Shown piece by piece: positions 37,403 to 45,415 of a stretch of DNA of 56,694 nucleotides; position 1 is the stretch's first letter; each line of letters starts with the position of its first letter. Below the pieces are notes generated by a model that worked only from the letters and a program-made list of their open reading frames with translations, made no database searches and was not told where the DNA came from. A program made the position numbers and the translations under genes. Source of the stretch: Chloroflexota bacterium (GTDB lineage: Bacteria; Chloroflexota; Dehalococcoidia; UBA2979); the NCBI GenBank assembly GCA_026713865.1, contig JAPONQ010000006.1, forward strand, positions 1 through 56,694, in the 5' to 3' direction.

Positions 37403-38980
37403 ATGCGGGCGCTGCTCGCCGTCTACGACAAGGGGGGGATCGCCGATTTCGCGGCCGGGCTCGCCGGGCTCGGGTGGGAGCTGGTCGCGACCGGCAACAC
37501 GCGCCGCGTGATCGCGGGGGCCGGCGTCCCTGTGCGCGAGGTCTCGGAGATGACCGGCTCGCCGGAGATGCTCGGCGGGCGCGTGAAGACGCTGCACCCG
37601 CTGGTGCACGGCGGCCTGCTCTACCGCCGCGGGCACGAGGAAGACGAAGCGGAGGTCGAGCGCTACCAGATCCCCGCCATCGACCTGGTCGCCTCCAATC
37701 TCTATCCCTTCGTCGAGACGGTGACCGCCGGGCAGGCCGTCTCGCTGGCGGAGGCGCTGGAGCAGATCGACATCGGCGGGCCGACGATGATCCGCGCCGC
37801 CGCGAAGAACCACCCGCACGTGATCCCGATCGTCGACCCGCGCGACTACGGCGAGGTGCTGGCGGCGCTGCGGGCCTCGGGCGGCGACCCTGCCGGCGTG
37901 GGCGCCTCCCTGCGCTCCCGCCTGGCGGCGAGCGCCTTCGCCCACACCGCCCACTACGATGCCTCCATCGCCGAGTACCTGCGCCCGGAGCGCGGTCCCT
38001 TCCCGGAGCGGCTCACCGTCCCGTTCACGCTCGTGGAGGAGCTGCGCTACGGCGAGAACCCCCACCAGCGCGGCGCCTTCTACCGCCTGGACTCCGTGCG
38101 CGTCCCCCCCGAGGGCACCGGAGCGCTGGAGCAGCTCCACGGCAAGGCGCTCTCCTACGTCAACGTGCTCGATGCCGACGAGGCCTTCCAGCTCGTCTGC
38201 GACTCGCCGGAGCCGGCGCTCGCGATCATCAAGCACACCAACCCCTGCTGCTTCGCGACCGGCGAGGGATCCCTCGCCGACCTCTACGAGCGCGCGCTCT
38301 CCGATGGGGACGCCGTCTCCGCCTACGGCGGCATCGTCGCCGTCAACCGCCCGCTCGACATGGAGCTCGCGAGCGCGCTCCGGGAGTTCCCGAGTCCTGA
38401 GACCGGCGGCCGCATGTTCTACGAGATCGTCGTCGTGCCCGGCTACGAGCCCGAGGCGCTCGATCACCTGCGCAGGAAGTCGCGCGACCTGCGCATCCTG
38501 CTCGCCCCCGCGGGTGACCCCCACCGCCCCCGCACCGACCTCCGCGCGGTGCGCGGCGGTGCGCTGCTGCAGGAGTCCGACGTCACCGTCGAGACCGAGT
38601 TCACCGTCGTCTCCGAGCGTCGGCCGACGGAGTCCGAGCTCCGCGACCTGCGCGTCGGCTGGATGGTCTGCAAGCACGTGAAGTCGAACGCCGTCGTCTT
38701 CGTCCGCGACGGCGTGCTGGTGGGGATGGGCGCCGGGCAGCCGAACCGCGTCGGGAGTGCCCGGCTCGCCGGAGAGAGCGCCGGCGAGCGTGCCCGGGGA
38801 GCCGCCGCGGCGACCGACGCGCTGATTCCCTTCCCCGACACGGTGGAGGTCTGCGCCGGCTTCGGCGTGAGCGCCGTGCTGCACACCGGGGGCTCGATCC
38901 GCGACCAGGAGTCGGTGGAGGCGGCCGACCGGCTGGGCGTGTCGCTGCTCACGACCGGCGTGCGCCACTTCCGCCACTAG
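37403..38980 (+). CDS. purH: Bifunctional AICAR transformylase/IMP cyclohydrolase
   Basis: 525 residues, full family length. The MGS-like cyclohydrolase domain is N-terminal (RALLAVYDKGGIADFAAGL, LGGRVKTLHPLVHGGLLYRR, IDIGGPTMIRAAAKNH). The transformylase domain follows (LRYGENPHQRGAFYR, IIKHTNPCCFA, AYGGIVAVNRPLD, SNAVVFVRDG, GMGAGQPNRVGSARLA, HTGGSIRDQESVEAAD). It performs the last two steps to IMP. ATG 37403 follows GGAGGGA. Confidence 0.97.
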   Translation: MRALLAVYDKGGIADFAAGLAGLGWELVATGNTRRVIAGAGVPVREVSEMTGSPEMLGGRVKTLHPLVHGGLLYRRGHEEDEAEVERYQIPAIDLVASNLYPFVETVTAGQAVSLAEALEQIDIGGPTMIRAAAKNHPHVIPIVDPRDYGEVLAALRASGGDPAGVGASLRSRLAASAFAHTAHYDASIAEYLRPERGPFPERLTVPFTLVEELRYGENPHQRGAFYRLDSVRVPPEGTGALEQLHGKALSYVNVLDADEAFQLVCDSPEPALAIIKHTNPCCFATGEGSLADLYERALSDGDAVSAYGGIVAVNRPLDMELASALREFPSPETGGRMFYEIVVVPGYEPEALDHLRRKSRDLRILLAPAGDPHRPRTDLRAVRGGALLQESDVTVETEFTVVSERRPTESELRDLRVGWMVCKHVKSNAVVFVRDGVLVGMGAGQPNRVGSARLAGESAGERARGAAAATDALIPFPDTVEVCAGFGVSAVLHTGGSIRDQESVEAADRLGVSLLTTGVRHFRH

Positions 38981-39042
38981 CCGCCCGGCCGCAGGCTCGC
39001 GCGGTGGCGCTCCCACCGGGCGACCAGGCCAGGGAGGGCGCC

Positions 39043-39411
39043 ATGGTCTCGCGCCGGGCCCGGCGTTCGCTGCTCCCGCTGTGGGCGGCGCTCGCGCTCT
39101 CGGCGGCCCTGGCGGGGTGCCTGCTCGAGCCGATCGAGGAGCCGCCGGGCGCACCGCCGCATGCGGCAACGCCGGTATCTCCGGCGGTAACGCCCGCCGC
39201 CGCCGCTTCCGCAGAGCGCGACGTTGCCTGCGCGCTGACCGCGAGCGGCGAGCTCTTCTGCTGGGACGGCGACGACGCCGGGGAGGCGATCGTGCTGCCC
39301 GGGCGCTACATCGCGATCGAGACGGTGGGAGGCAGGACCTGCGCCGTCACGGAGGGAGGCGACTCCGTGTGCTGGGGCGCCGGTGCGCCGGGACCCGGTG
39401 CGCGCCGCTGA
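39043..39411 (+). CDS. Short lipoprotein with RCC1-like repeat remnants
   Basis: 122 residues. Signal peptide with lipobox (ALSAALAGC), a Pro/Ala/Thr linker, then two RCC1-like units: DVACALTASGELFCWDGDD and RTCAVTEGGDSVCWGAG. RCC1 proteins normally have several such repeats to close a propeller, so this looks like a truncated copy or a fragment of a former longer gene. ATG 39043, after GGGAGGGCGCC. It converges with the next gene 5 bp away. Confidence 0.6.
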   Translation: MVSRRARRSLLPLWAALALSAALAGCLLEPIEEPPGAPPHAATPVSPAVTPAAAASAERDVACALTASGELFCWDGDDAGEAIVLPGRYIAIETVGGRTCAVTEGGDSVCWGAGAPGPGARR

Positions 39412-39415
39412 GCGT

Positions 39416-40210
39416 CTACTCCGCGCCCAGGCGCAGTGTCCCGAGCACAGCGGAGAACTCCTCCACGCCCACCACCTCCTCGACCGGCGTGAGCGAGAAC
39501 TCGCGCGCGCAGCCGTCGACGGAGACGGGGAGCAGGCGCCAGCTGACGCCGGCCGCCGTCACCACCTCGAGCAGCTGGTAGCCCCGCCCCTCCACCTCGA
39601 CGATGCGCGTCACGGAGAGGGCGGCCCCGCCGGCGCGCAGCTCCTCCGCCCACCGCCGCTGCGCCTCGCCGTCGGAGACGGCCGCGGGTCGGCAGGGCCC
39701 GATCGTGACGGCGGCGTAGGCGTGCGCCGGAGGACCCGTCACCCGCCGCCGCCCGCCCGGCCCGGTCGGCTCCGCCGTCGCCGGGACCTCCACGATCAGG
39801 TAGTCGAGCGCCGCGCCGTCGACGTGGCGCCAGTTCGGGGGGAGGGCTCCCCGGTAGCCGTCGCCCGCGAAGGCGTGCCAGCCGGCGGGAACGCCCGCCT
39901 CCTGAGCGCCGCCGGCAAGCAGGCGCAGCGCGGCGAGCAGCGCCGCCAGCGCCAGGGCGACGGCGAGCCAGGGCCAGGCGCGCCCGCCGACGCCCCCGAG
40001 GCGCGGGCGCGAGAGCTCCCGGTGCAACGGCGCGCGGCGGTTGGCGCCGGGCGGGGGCGGCCTGCGGCCGGGGTGGGTGAAGCGTCCGCCCAGCGCCCAC
40101 ACCGGCTGCCAGGGCGCATCCTCTTCTCCCAGCGGGCGGTCCCACTCGGAGGGATCGGACCCCTCGGGCGTCTCGCCCGTGCGTCCGCCCGGCGCGCCTT
40201 CACACGGCAC
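39416..40210 (-). CDS. Single-pass membrane protein, unknown extracellular domain
   Basis: 264 residues from GTG 40210. A disordered cytoplasmic part (Pro/Arg-rich) is followed by one membrane helix (WPWLAVALALAALLAALRLLAG). The external domain of ~160 residues has features of a stress-response lipoprotein-like fold (GWHAFAGDGYRGALPPNW, VEVEGRGYQLLEVV, EFSAVLGTLRL). Not recognised. ATG 40294 in the same frame is possible, but that stretch is not protein-like and leaves only 8 bp to the divergent glycosyltransferase. Confidence 0.55.
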   Translation of the reverse strand: MPCEGAPGGRTGETPEGSDPSEWDRPLGEEDAPWQPVWALGGRFTHPGRRPPPPGANRRAPLHRELSRPRLGGVGGRAWPWLAVALALAALLAALRLLAGGAQEAGVPAGWHAFAGDGYRGALPPNWRHVDGAALDYLIVEVPATAEPTGPGGRRRVTGPPAHAYAAVTIGPCRPAAVSDGEAQRRWAEELRAGGAALSVTRIVEVEGRGYQLLEVVTAAGVSWRLLPVSVDGCAREFSLTPVEEVVGVEEFSAVLGTLRLGAE

Positions 40211-40302
40211 CGCTCGCCCCCGTCCCCCGTCGCGGCGCCCCCGCAGCCGGGTGAGCCCGTGCGACTGTCGCACGCCGGACGTGCCGCTTACCATCGCCGA
40301 CC

Positions 40303-41028
40303 ATGGCCACGGTCGACCTCGTCCTCCCCGCCTACAACGAGGAGCGCGGACTCGCGGAGAGCGCGCGCACGCTGCTCGCCTGGTGCGAGCAGCACCCCGA
40401 GCACGCCTGGCGCGTGGTGGTGGCCGACAACGGCTCGACCGACGGGACGCTCGCCGTCGCGCGCGCGCTCGAGGCCGAGCACGAGGGGCGCGCGGCGGCG
40501 CTTCACATCCCGGTCGCCGGGCGGGGGCTGGCGCTGCGCACGGCGTGGCTCACCTCCGAGGCCGACATCTGCGCTTACATGGACGTCGACCTCTCCACCT
40601 CGCTCGACGCGCTGCCCGCGCTCGTCGACCCGCTGGCCGCCGGCGAGGCCGATCTCACCGTCGGCAGCCGGCTGCACCCGGAGGCGCGCACGAGGCGCGG
40701 GCTCCGTCGCGAGGTGCTCTCGCGTGGCTTCGTGCTGGCGCTCCGGCTCGCGCTCGGCTTCCGTCTCACCGATGCGCAGTGCGGTTTCAAGGCGATCCGG
40801 CGCGAGGCGGCGCGCGCGCTCGTCCCGCTCGTCCGCGACAACGCCTGGTTCTTCGACGCCGAGCTGTTGCTCACCGCGCAGCACAACGGCTACCGCCTGC
40901 GGGAGGTGCCGGTGGAGTGGACCGACGATCCCGTGAGCAGCGTGCGCATCGTGCGCACGGTGGCGGAGGATCTGCGCGGCATCTGGCGGCTCCGTCGGCA
41001 CGGGATCACGCGCGCTCCGGGGCCCTGA
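40303..41028 (+). CDS. Glycosyltransferase family 2 (dolichol-phosphate sugar synthase-like)
   Basis: 241 residues. LVLPAYNEERGLAESA, VVADNGSTDGTLAVA, the catalytic DxD in YMDVDLSTSLDALP, and FKAIRREAARAL then FFDAELLLTAQHNGYRLREVPVEW are typical of DPM1/ALG5-like GT2 enzymes without a C-terminal membrane domain. It probably moves a sugar to a polyprenyl phosphate. TACCAT lies 8 nt before ATG 40303. The stop codon lies inside a large terminator palindrome. Confidence 0.85.
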   Translation: MATVDLVLPAYNEERGLAESARTLLAWCEQHPEHAWRVVVADNGSTDGTLAVARALEAEHEGRAAALHIPVAGRGLALRTAWLTSEADICAYMDVDLSTSLDALPALVDPLAAGEADLTVGSRLHPEARTRRGLRREVLSRGFVLALRLALGFRLTDAQCGFKAIRREAARALVPLVRDNAWFFDAELLLTAQHNGYRLREVPVEWTDDPVSSVRIVRTVAEDLRGIWRLRRHGITRAPGP

Positions 41029-41055
41029 GCGGGCGCCCGCTCAGGGCCCCGCTTT
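41019..41055 (+). terminator. 16-bp palindromic terminator overlapping the glycosyltransferase stop
   Basis: 41019-41034 and 41035-41050 are perfect reverse complements (16 bp each, no spacer), followed by GCTTTCCTT. The gene's TGA (41026-41028) is within the 5' arm, so a ribosome at the stop codon would block folding until release. Confidence 0.7.
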
Positions 41056-41057
41056 CC

Positions 41058-41087
41058 TTGACGCTAACTCGGGCGCGCCGCTAGCAT
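41058..41087 (+). promoter_or_regulatory. Promoter of the cytochrome bc operon (TTGACG-N18-TAGCAT)
   Basis: TTGACG at 41058-41063 and TAGCAT at 41082-41087 with an 18-bp spacer, directly after the glycosyltransferase terminator and before the first gene of the bc operon. Among the best matches in the window. Confidence 0.65.
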
Positions 41088-41163
41088 TCGGGCCGCTCTT
41101 GTGACGTGAGGCACGGTTGCCTCCCGGGGCGCCCGCGAATCCCGTCCACCGATGGGGGGCACG

Positions 41164-41268
41164 ATGCTCGGAGAGGTGGGCGAGACCCTCGAACTGGTCG
41201 GGGTACTCCTCACGATCTTGGGCTCGCTCGCGATCATGGTCGCGCTCGGCAAGTGGTGGGAGACGTAG
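41164..41268 (+). CDS. 34-residue single-span membrane peptide of the bc operon
   Basis: ATG 41164 to TAG 41266-41268, preceded by GGGGGG. The product starts MLGEVGETLELVGVL and has one hydrophobic helix ending LAIMVALGKWWET. It lies between the operon promoter and the cytochrome b gene. Small single-helix subunits are common in cytochrome b6f and bc complexes (PetL/G/N type), so it could be a structural peptide of this complex. That role is inference. Confidence 0.55.
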   Translation: MLGEVGETLELVGVLLTILGSLAIMVALGKWWET

Positions 41269-41325
41269 CAGGCGGCAGACCGTGCGGCGGCGAAGGTCGC
41301 CGGCGAGCGCCGCGGGGGTGAGCGG

Positions 41326-42081
41326 ATGGCGAGCACCGAGAGTCCGGTACGCCGAGGTATCGGTGACCGTCTCTACGAATTCACCGTCCAGAACCGTGTC
41401 TGGCGCTCGATCTTTCGCTCCGGATACCCGAACACGCCGCGCAACCAGATGCTGGCGATCGCGACCAACGTCTTCCTGCACCTGCACCCCACGCGCATCC
41501 ACCGCACCCACGTCAAGATCACGCACACATTCTGCCTGGGCGGCCTCTCCTTCTTCCTCTTCCTGGGTCTGACCGTCACCGGCGTGCTGCTGATGTTCTA
41601 TTACGTCCCCTCCGTCGAGCGCGCCTACGAGGACATGCTGGCGCTCGAGACGGACGTGCGCTTCGGACTCCTGATGCGCAACCTGCATCGCTGGATGGCG
41701 CACGGGATGGTGCTGACGGTGCTGCTGCACATGATGCGCGTCTTCTACACCGGCGCCTACAAGCCCCCGCGCGAGTTCAACTGGGTCGTCGGCGTCGTCC
41801 TGCTGGTGTTGACGCTCCTGCTCTCCTTCACCGGCTACCTGCTCCCATGGGACGAGCTCGCCTTCTGGGCGATCACCGTCGGCACGGACATGGTCGGCTC
41901 GGCGCCGATCCTCGGGCAGCCGAACCGCTTCGTCCTGATCGGCGGCTACGACGTCGGTGCCAACGCGCTGATCCGCTTCTACACGCTGCACGTGATCGGG
42001 CTGCCGCTCCTGGCCGCCATCTTCATGGCGGTGCACTTCTGGCGAATCCGGCGCGACGGCGGGCTGGCGCGGCCGCTGTAG
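41326..42081 (+). CDS. petB: Cytochrome b6-type subunit of a quinol:cytochrome c reductase
   Basis: 251 residues, four membrane helices. Haem b ligands are two His pairs: [22 protein letters not shown] and [37 protein letters not shown] follows the first pair. THTFCLGG aligns with the YCLGG motif of b6, whose Cys holds the covalent haem ci near the Qi site, so that extra haem is likely here. ATG 41326. A split b6 plus subunit IV and menaquinol-type context resemble b6f-like complexes of Gram-positives and Chloroflexota. Confidence 0.9.
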   Translation: MASTESPVRRGIGDRLYEFTVQNRVWRSIFRSGYPNTPRNQMLAIATNVFLHLHPTRIHRTHVKITHTFCLGGLSFFLFLGLTVTGVLLMFYYVPSVERAYEDMLALETDVRFGLLMRNLHRWMAHGMVLTVLLHMMRVFYTGAYKPPREFNWVVGVVLLVLTLLLSFTGYLLPWDELAFWAITVGTDMVGSAPILGQPNRFVLIGGYDVGANALIRFYTLHVIGLPLLAAIFMAVHFWRIRRDGGLARPL

Positions 42082-42132
42082 GGCGCGAAGGCCGGCCCCG
42101 CATCCGGGGCAGGGCACGGGAGGCAGGAACGC

Positions 42133-43020
42133 ATGGCGGTGGCCAGGGGAGCGCAGGCGGGCGCCGAGCCCGTATCGCGCGCCGTCCGCGCCCGTCAGGT
42201 GAGGCGCCGCGAGGAAGAGCTCCTCGTCTGGCCGGACCTCGTCTTCGTCGAGTTCATCTCCGCCGTGCTCTTCACGCTGACGCTGACGCTGCTGGCCATC
42301 GTCATCAACGCGCCGCTGCAGGATCGCGCGAACCCGGCGCACACCCCGAACCCGTCGAAGGCGCCCTGGTACTTCCTCAACCTGCAGGAGCTGCTCCTCC
42401 ACATGCACCCGGCGCTCGCCGGCGTGGTGGTGCCGACGGTGGCTCTGGTGGCGCTCGCCGCGATCCCCTACTTCGACACCGACACCGACCGCCAGGGGGA
42501 GTGGCTCTCCACGCCCCGCGCCTGGCCGAACCTGATCGTCGGCTCGGTCGTCGGCGTGGTCGGGACGGCGCTGCTCATCGGCTGGGACTCGCAGCGGCAC
42601 GTCCTCGCCTACGAGCGCTGGGTGGGCTCGTGGCCGGAGAGCCTGGAGTGGCTGCGCAGCGCGCGTGCGCTGCAGGGGGAGATCGCCGCGTGGCTCCCCG
42701 CCTCCTTATCGAGCATCCCGCTGGGCGAGAAGGTGCTTCGCACCGACCTGCTGGGCTTGCCGGCGGTCGATCTCAACGTCAACCTGCCGGCCGTCCTGAT
42801 CGAGCAGATGCTGCCGACCGGGCTGATGGTGGGTCTTCCGGTGCTGCTCTCGCTGGTCGCCTGGAGAAGCGGGCTCGCCTACACGCGGCGTGATCACATG
42901 ATCCTGCAGTTCTCGGGCTTCATCGCCGTCTTCATCGCGCTCACCGTCAGCGGCACGGCGCTCCGCGGCGAGGGGATGGAGATCTTCTGGCCCTGGGAGG
43001 TCCGTCCCGCGGAGAGCTAG
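42133..43020 (+). CDS. petD: Cytochrome b C-terminal (subunit IV-like) protein
   Basis: 295 residues, much longer than plant subunit IV (~160). The membrane segment near residues 37-60 and the quinol-site region PNPSKAPWYFLNLQELLLHMHP identify it. The canonical PEWY is read APWY here, so the usual Glu is missing. VVVPTVALVALAAIPYFDTD follows, then an extra soluble insertion of ~100 residues before the last helices (MVGLPVLLSLVAW and FSGFIAVFIALTVSG). Partner of the b6 subunit encoded 51 bp upstream. Confidence 0.85.
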   Translation: MAVARGAQAGAEPVSRAVRARQVRRREEELLVWPDLVFVEFISAVLFTLTLTLLAIVINAPLQDRANPAHTPNPSKAPWYFLNLQELLLHMHPALAGVVVPTVALVALAAIPYFDTDTDRQGEWLSTPRAWPNLIVGSVVGVVGTALLIGWDSQRHVLAYERWVGSWPESLEWLRSARALQGEIAAWLPASLSSIPLGEKVLRTDLLGLPAVDLNVNLPAVLIEQMLPTGLMVGLPVLLSLVAWRSGLAYTRRDHMILQFSGFIAVFIALTVSGTALRGEGMEIFWPWEVRPAES

Positions 43021-43081
43021 TGGCGACTGAGACCGTGCGGGCCGGCCCGCGGGGGCCGCGTGAGGGAAGCGAGCGAGGCTA

Positions 43082-43798
43082 GTGGCGAACGAGACCGAGC
43101 GCACCGGGGCGACGCCCTCGATCGGTGCCTCGCCGGCGGCGGGGTCGAGCGCTGACGCCTGGCGCGCCGCCCTCACCGCGCGCCGCACCGAGGTCGCGGC
43201 CGACGTCGTCGTCCCGGCGGCGCAGGCGCACGCGCCGCCCGACGCGGAGGTTTCCCGACGCCGCTTCATCCTGGGCGCCTTCTGGACCGGGCTTGGGGTC
43301 ACCCTCGCCGGCTCGCTCGGCGTCTTCCTCGACTTCTTCTGGCCCCGCGGCATCGAGAGGTTCGGCGGGCCCTACACCGTGGGGCACGTCGATGACTACG
43401 CGCGCGGCGGCTCGCCACTGCTCACCACCGCGGCGCAGACCTGGGTCGTCCACCTCGATCCCGGCGACACGCGCTACGGCGGCTCGGACGGCGGCGATGG
43501 CTACCTGGCGCTGTGGCGCAAGTGCCCGCACCTGGGCTGCGCGGTGCCGTGGAATCCTTCCTTCGCCTTCGAGGGGCAGACCGGCTGGTTCCGCTGCCCC
43601 TGCCACGGCTCGACCTACACCAAGGCCGGCATACGCGTCTTCGGTCCGGCCCCGCGCTCGATGGACACCTTCGACCTCACGGTCGATGACGCCGGCAACC
43701 TGACCGTGCACACCGACCGCGTCACCTCCGGCGGCCCCGACAACGCCGAACGCGCCCGCACGGTGGAGCAGCTGCGCGAGGCAGCGGCCTCAGGATGA
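43082..43798 (+). CDS. petC: Rieske iron-sulfur protein
   Basis: 238 residues. A long cytoplasmic N-terminal stretch, then a Tat-type signal anchor (SRRRFILGAFWTGLGVTLAGSL). The [2Fe-2S] ligands are KCPHLGCAVPW and RCPCHGSTY, with GPAPRSMDTF downstream. It takes electrons from quinol and passes them to the c-type cytochrome. The stop overlaps the start of the cytochrome c gene (ATGA). Confidence 0.93.
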   Translation: MANETERTGATPSIGASPAAGSSADAWRAALTARRTEVAADVVVPAAQAHAPPDAEVSRRRFILGAFWTGLGVTLAGSLGVFLDFFWPRGIERFGGPYTVGHVDDYARGGSPLLTTAAQTWVVHLDPGDTRYGGSDGGDGYLALWRKCPHLGCAVPWNPSFAFEGQTGWFRCPCHGSTYTKAGIRVFGPAPRSMDTFDLTVDDAGNLTVHTDRVTSGGPDNAERARTVEQLREAAASG

Positions 43799-44724
43799 AC
43801 ACCAGCAAGCAAGTCAACGTCATGATCGGCCTCCTCTTCCTGACGGTGGCCGTGCTCGCGCTCTACTTCCTGAACGAGAACAACCGCCAGGCGCAGGCGC
43901 TCGAGCACCAGACCGAGCGCGTTGCCGAGCGCGGGGCGCGCATCTTCGTCGACAACTGCCGCAGCTGCCACGGCCTCGAGGGCGAGGGCGGCATCGGCCA
44001 GGCGCTCAACACCCCGGCCTTCCTGATCCTGGGGGAGGACAACGAGTTCGGGGCGCCGGCGACGCCGGATCTCGGCACGCCGGACGACCCGGGCGCCGAC
44101 GAGATCACCGCCTTCCTGGCCAACACCATCACCTGCGGCCGCTCCGGCACCTTCATGCCGGCCTGGGGCGAGCATTTCGGCGGCACGCTCTCCGACACGC
44201 AGATCGGCCAGCTGGTCACGCTCATCACCAACGGGCGCTGGGATCTGGTGCGCGAGTACGGGCACGAGAGCGACGCCGAGACCGGCTTCACGCCGGAGGA
44301 GCTCGTCTTCGTGAGCTCCGACGGCCTCAAGCTCACCGGCGAGAACTGCGGCCAGTACAACGCGATCGAGGCGATTCGCTACCGCAGCCGCGTCGACCCG
44401 CGCACCGTCCAGCTGGTGGCGGCGGACGGCGACGCCGCGCCGGCCGCGCCCTCCGGAGAGGAGCCCAGCGGCCCCTCGATCCAGGGCGTGGCGGTCGACA
44501 TCTTCTACCAGGCGACCTGCGCGACCTGCCACGGCCCGGACCGCGGCGGCCTCCCCGATCTGGGGCTCCCGCTGCTGCCGGAGGTCCTGACAGAGTCCGA
44601 CGACTTCTACTTCGATACCATCAAGAACGGCCGCGAGGGCACAGTGATGCCGGCGTGGGGCCAGCAAGGCCTGAGCGACGATGACATCCAGCTGCTGGTG
44701 GACTTCATCCGCAGCGAACCGTAG
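43795..44724 (+). CDS. Membrane-anchored diheme cytochrome c
   Basis: 309 residues. An N-terminal anchor (IGLLFLTVAVLALYFL), then two CxxCH haem sites: CRSCHG at about residue 55 and CATCHG at about residue 242. Met ligand candidates are in TFMPAWGEHF and TVMPAWGQQG, each followed by a terminal helix (LSDTQIGQLVTLI and LSDDDIQLLVDFI), so the protein is two class I cytochrome domains joined by ~100 residues. It replaces cytochrome f/c1 in this complex. Confidence 0.9.
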   Translation: MNTSKQVNVMIGLLFLTVAVLALYFLNENNRQAQALEHQTERVAERGARIFVDNCRSCHGLEGEGGIGQALNTPAFLILGEDNEFGAPATPDLGTPDDPGADEITAFLANTITCGRSGTFMPAWGEHFGGTLSDTQIGQLVTLITNGRWDLVREYGHESDAETGFTPEELVFVSSDGLKLTGENCGQYNAIEAIRYRSRVDPRTVQLVAADGDAAPAAPSGEEPSGPSIQGVAVDIFYQATCATCHGPDRGGLPDLGLPLLPEVLTESDDFYFDTIKNGREGTVMPAWGQQGLSDDDIQLLVDFIRSEP

Positions 44725-44769
44725 GGGCCGCCTGCGGCCAGGGTCGCGGCGCGGCGAAGGGAGCGGGAG

Positions 44770-44889
44770 ATGGCAGCCGAGACGGGGAAGCGCTACCGCT
44801 GCGCGGCGTGCGGGGCGGAGTTCATCGTCACGCGCGGGTCGCAGGAGGGGGAGCTGCGCTGCGGCGAGGAGCCGCTGGAGCAGATCTAG
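44770..44889 (+). CDS. 39-residue desulforedoxin/zinc-ribbon-like protein
   Basis: ATG 44770 to TAG 44887-44889, with GGGAG upstream. MAAETGKRYRCAACGAEF has one CxxC, and LRCGEEPLEQI a third Cys; the layout recalls desulforedoxin-type FeS4 ribbons with one Cys missing. Together with the next gene it forms a tandem pair of related small proteins directly after the bc operon. Confidence 0.55.
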   Translation: MAAETGKRYRCAACGAEFIVTRGSQEGELRCGEEPLEQI

Positions 44890-44909
44890 CGCGGCGGGAG
44901 GACAGAGCG

Positions 44910-45053
44910 ATGGCCGTACAGCTGGGAAAGCGATACCAGGACGAGTCGACCGGCATAGAGGTGCTCTGCATCAAGCCGGGCGAGTGTAACCTGAACGTTG
45001 ATGGTCGAGGCATGGAGGAGCTCCAGCCGAAGGTCCTGCCCTCGGCGGACTAG
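44910..45053 (+). CDS. 47-residue paralogue of the preceding small protein
   Basis: ATG 44910 with GGGAGGACAGAG upstream. It starts [18 protein letters not shown], sharing the GKRY core and length of the previous protein but with the CxxC replaced; two Cys remain (VLCIKPGEC). The end reads [13 protein letters not shown], similar to the PLEQI end of its neighbour. Probably a duplicated and diverged copy with metal binding lost or altered. Function unknown. Confidence 0.5.
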   Translation: MAVQLGKRYQDESTGIEVLCIKPGECNLNVDGRGMEELQPKVLPSAD

Positions 45054-45075
45054 GGGCCCTGGCTCCGGGCCGGAA

Positions 45076-45105
45076 TTGACGCCTCAAAATGGCGCGGCCT
45101 ACGAT
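45076..45105 (+). promoter_or_regulatory. rpsU promoter (TTGACG-N18-TACGAT)
   Basis: TTGACG at 45076-45081 and TACGAT at 45100-45105 with an 18-bp spacer, 52 nt before the rpsU start. It matches the other TTGACG promoters of the window. Confidence 0.6.
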
Positions 45106-45156
45106 CGGTGCGCGGACGGGGGCGGCCTAGGAGCCGCACGAAGGGTGGCGAGGCCG

Positions 45157-45369
45157 GTGGCGGAAGTGTATGTGGGGGAGTCGGAGTCGCTGGACGTCGC
45201 GCTCAAGCGCTTCAACAAGCGCGTGCAGGCGGACGGCATCCTGACCGACGCCCGCCGGCACGAGTACTACGAGAAGCCCTCGGAGCGCCGTAAGAAGAAG
45301 GAAGCGGCGAGGCGCCGCAAGCTGCGCAAGCTCCTGAGGCGAAAAGGCGACACCGAGCTGCGGCCCTAG
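45157..45369 (+). CDS. rpsU: Ribosomal protein bS21
   Basis: 70 residues. [47 protein letters not shown] is clear S21, with a basic C-terminal tail. GTG 45157 gives the family N-terminus; GTG 45145 in frame is an alternative. S21 is absent from many Actinobacteria, which is one argument for another phylum. A hairpin with a GCGA tetraloop follows the stop. Confidence 0.93.
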   Translation: MAEVYVGESESLDVALKRFNKRVQADGILTDARRHEYYEKPSERRKKKEAARRRKLRKLLRRKGDTELRP

Positions 45370-45375
45370 GCGTCG

Positions 45376-45397
45376 GGCCCCGGAGCGATCCGGGGCC
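45376..45397 (+). terminator. 9-bp hairpin with GNRA loop after rpsU
   Basis: GGCCCCGGA (45376-45384) pairs perfectly with TCCGGGGCC (45389-45397) around GCGA. It is followed by TTCGCT, with no U run. It may be a weak terminator or RNA-stabilising hairpin, since yqeY starts 19 nt later. Confidence 0.45.
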
Positions 45398-45415
45398 TTC
45401 GCTCACCGGAGGCGC

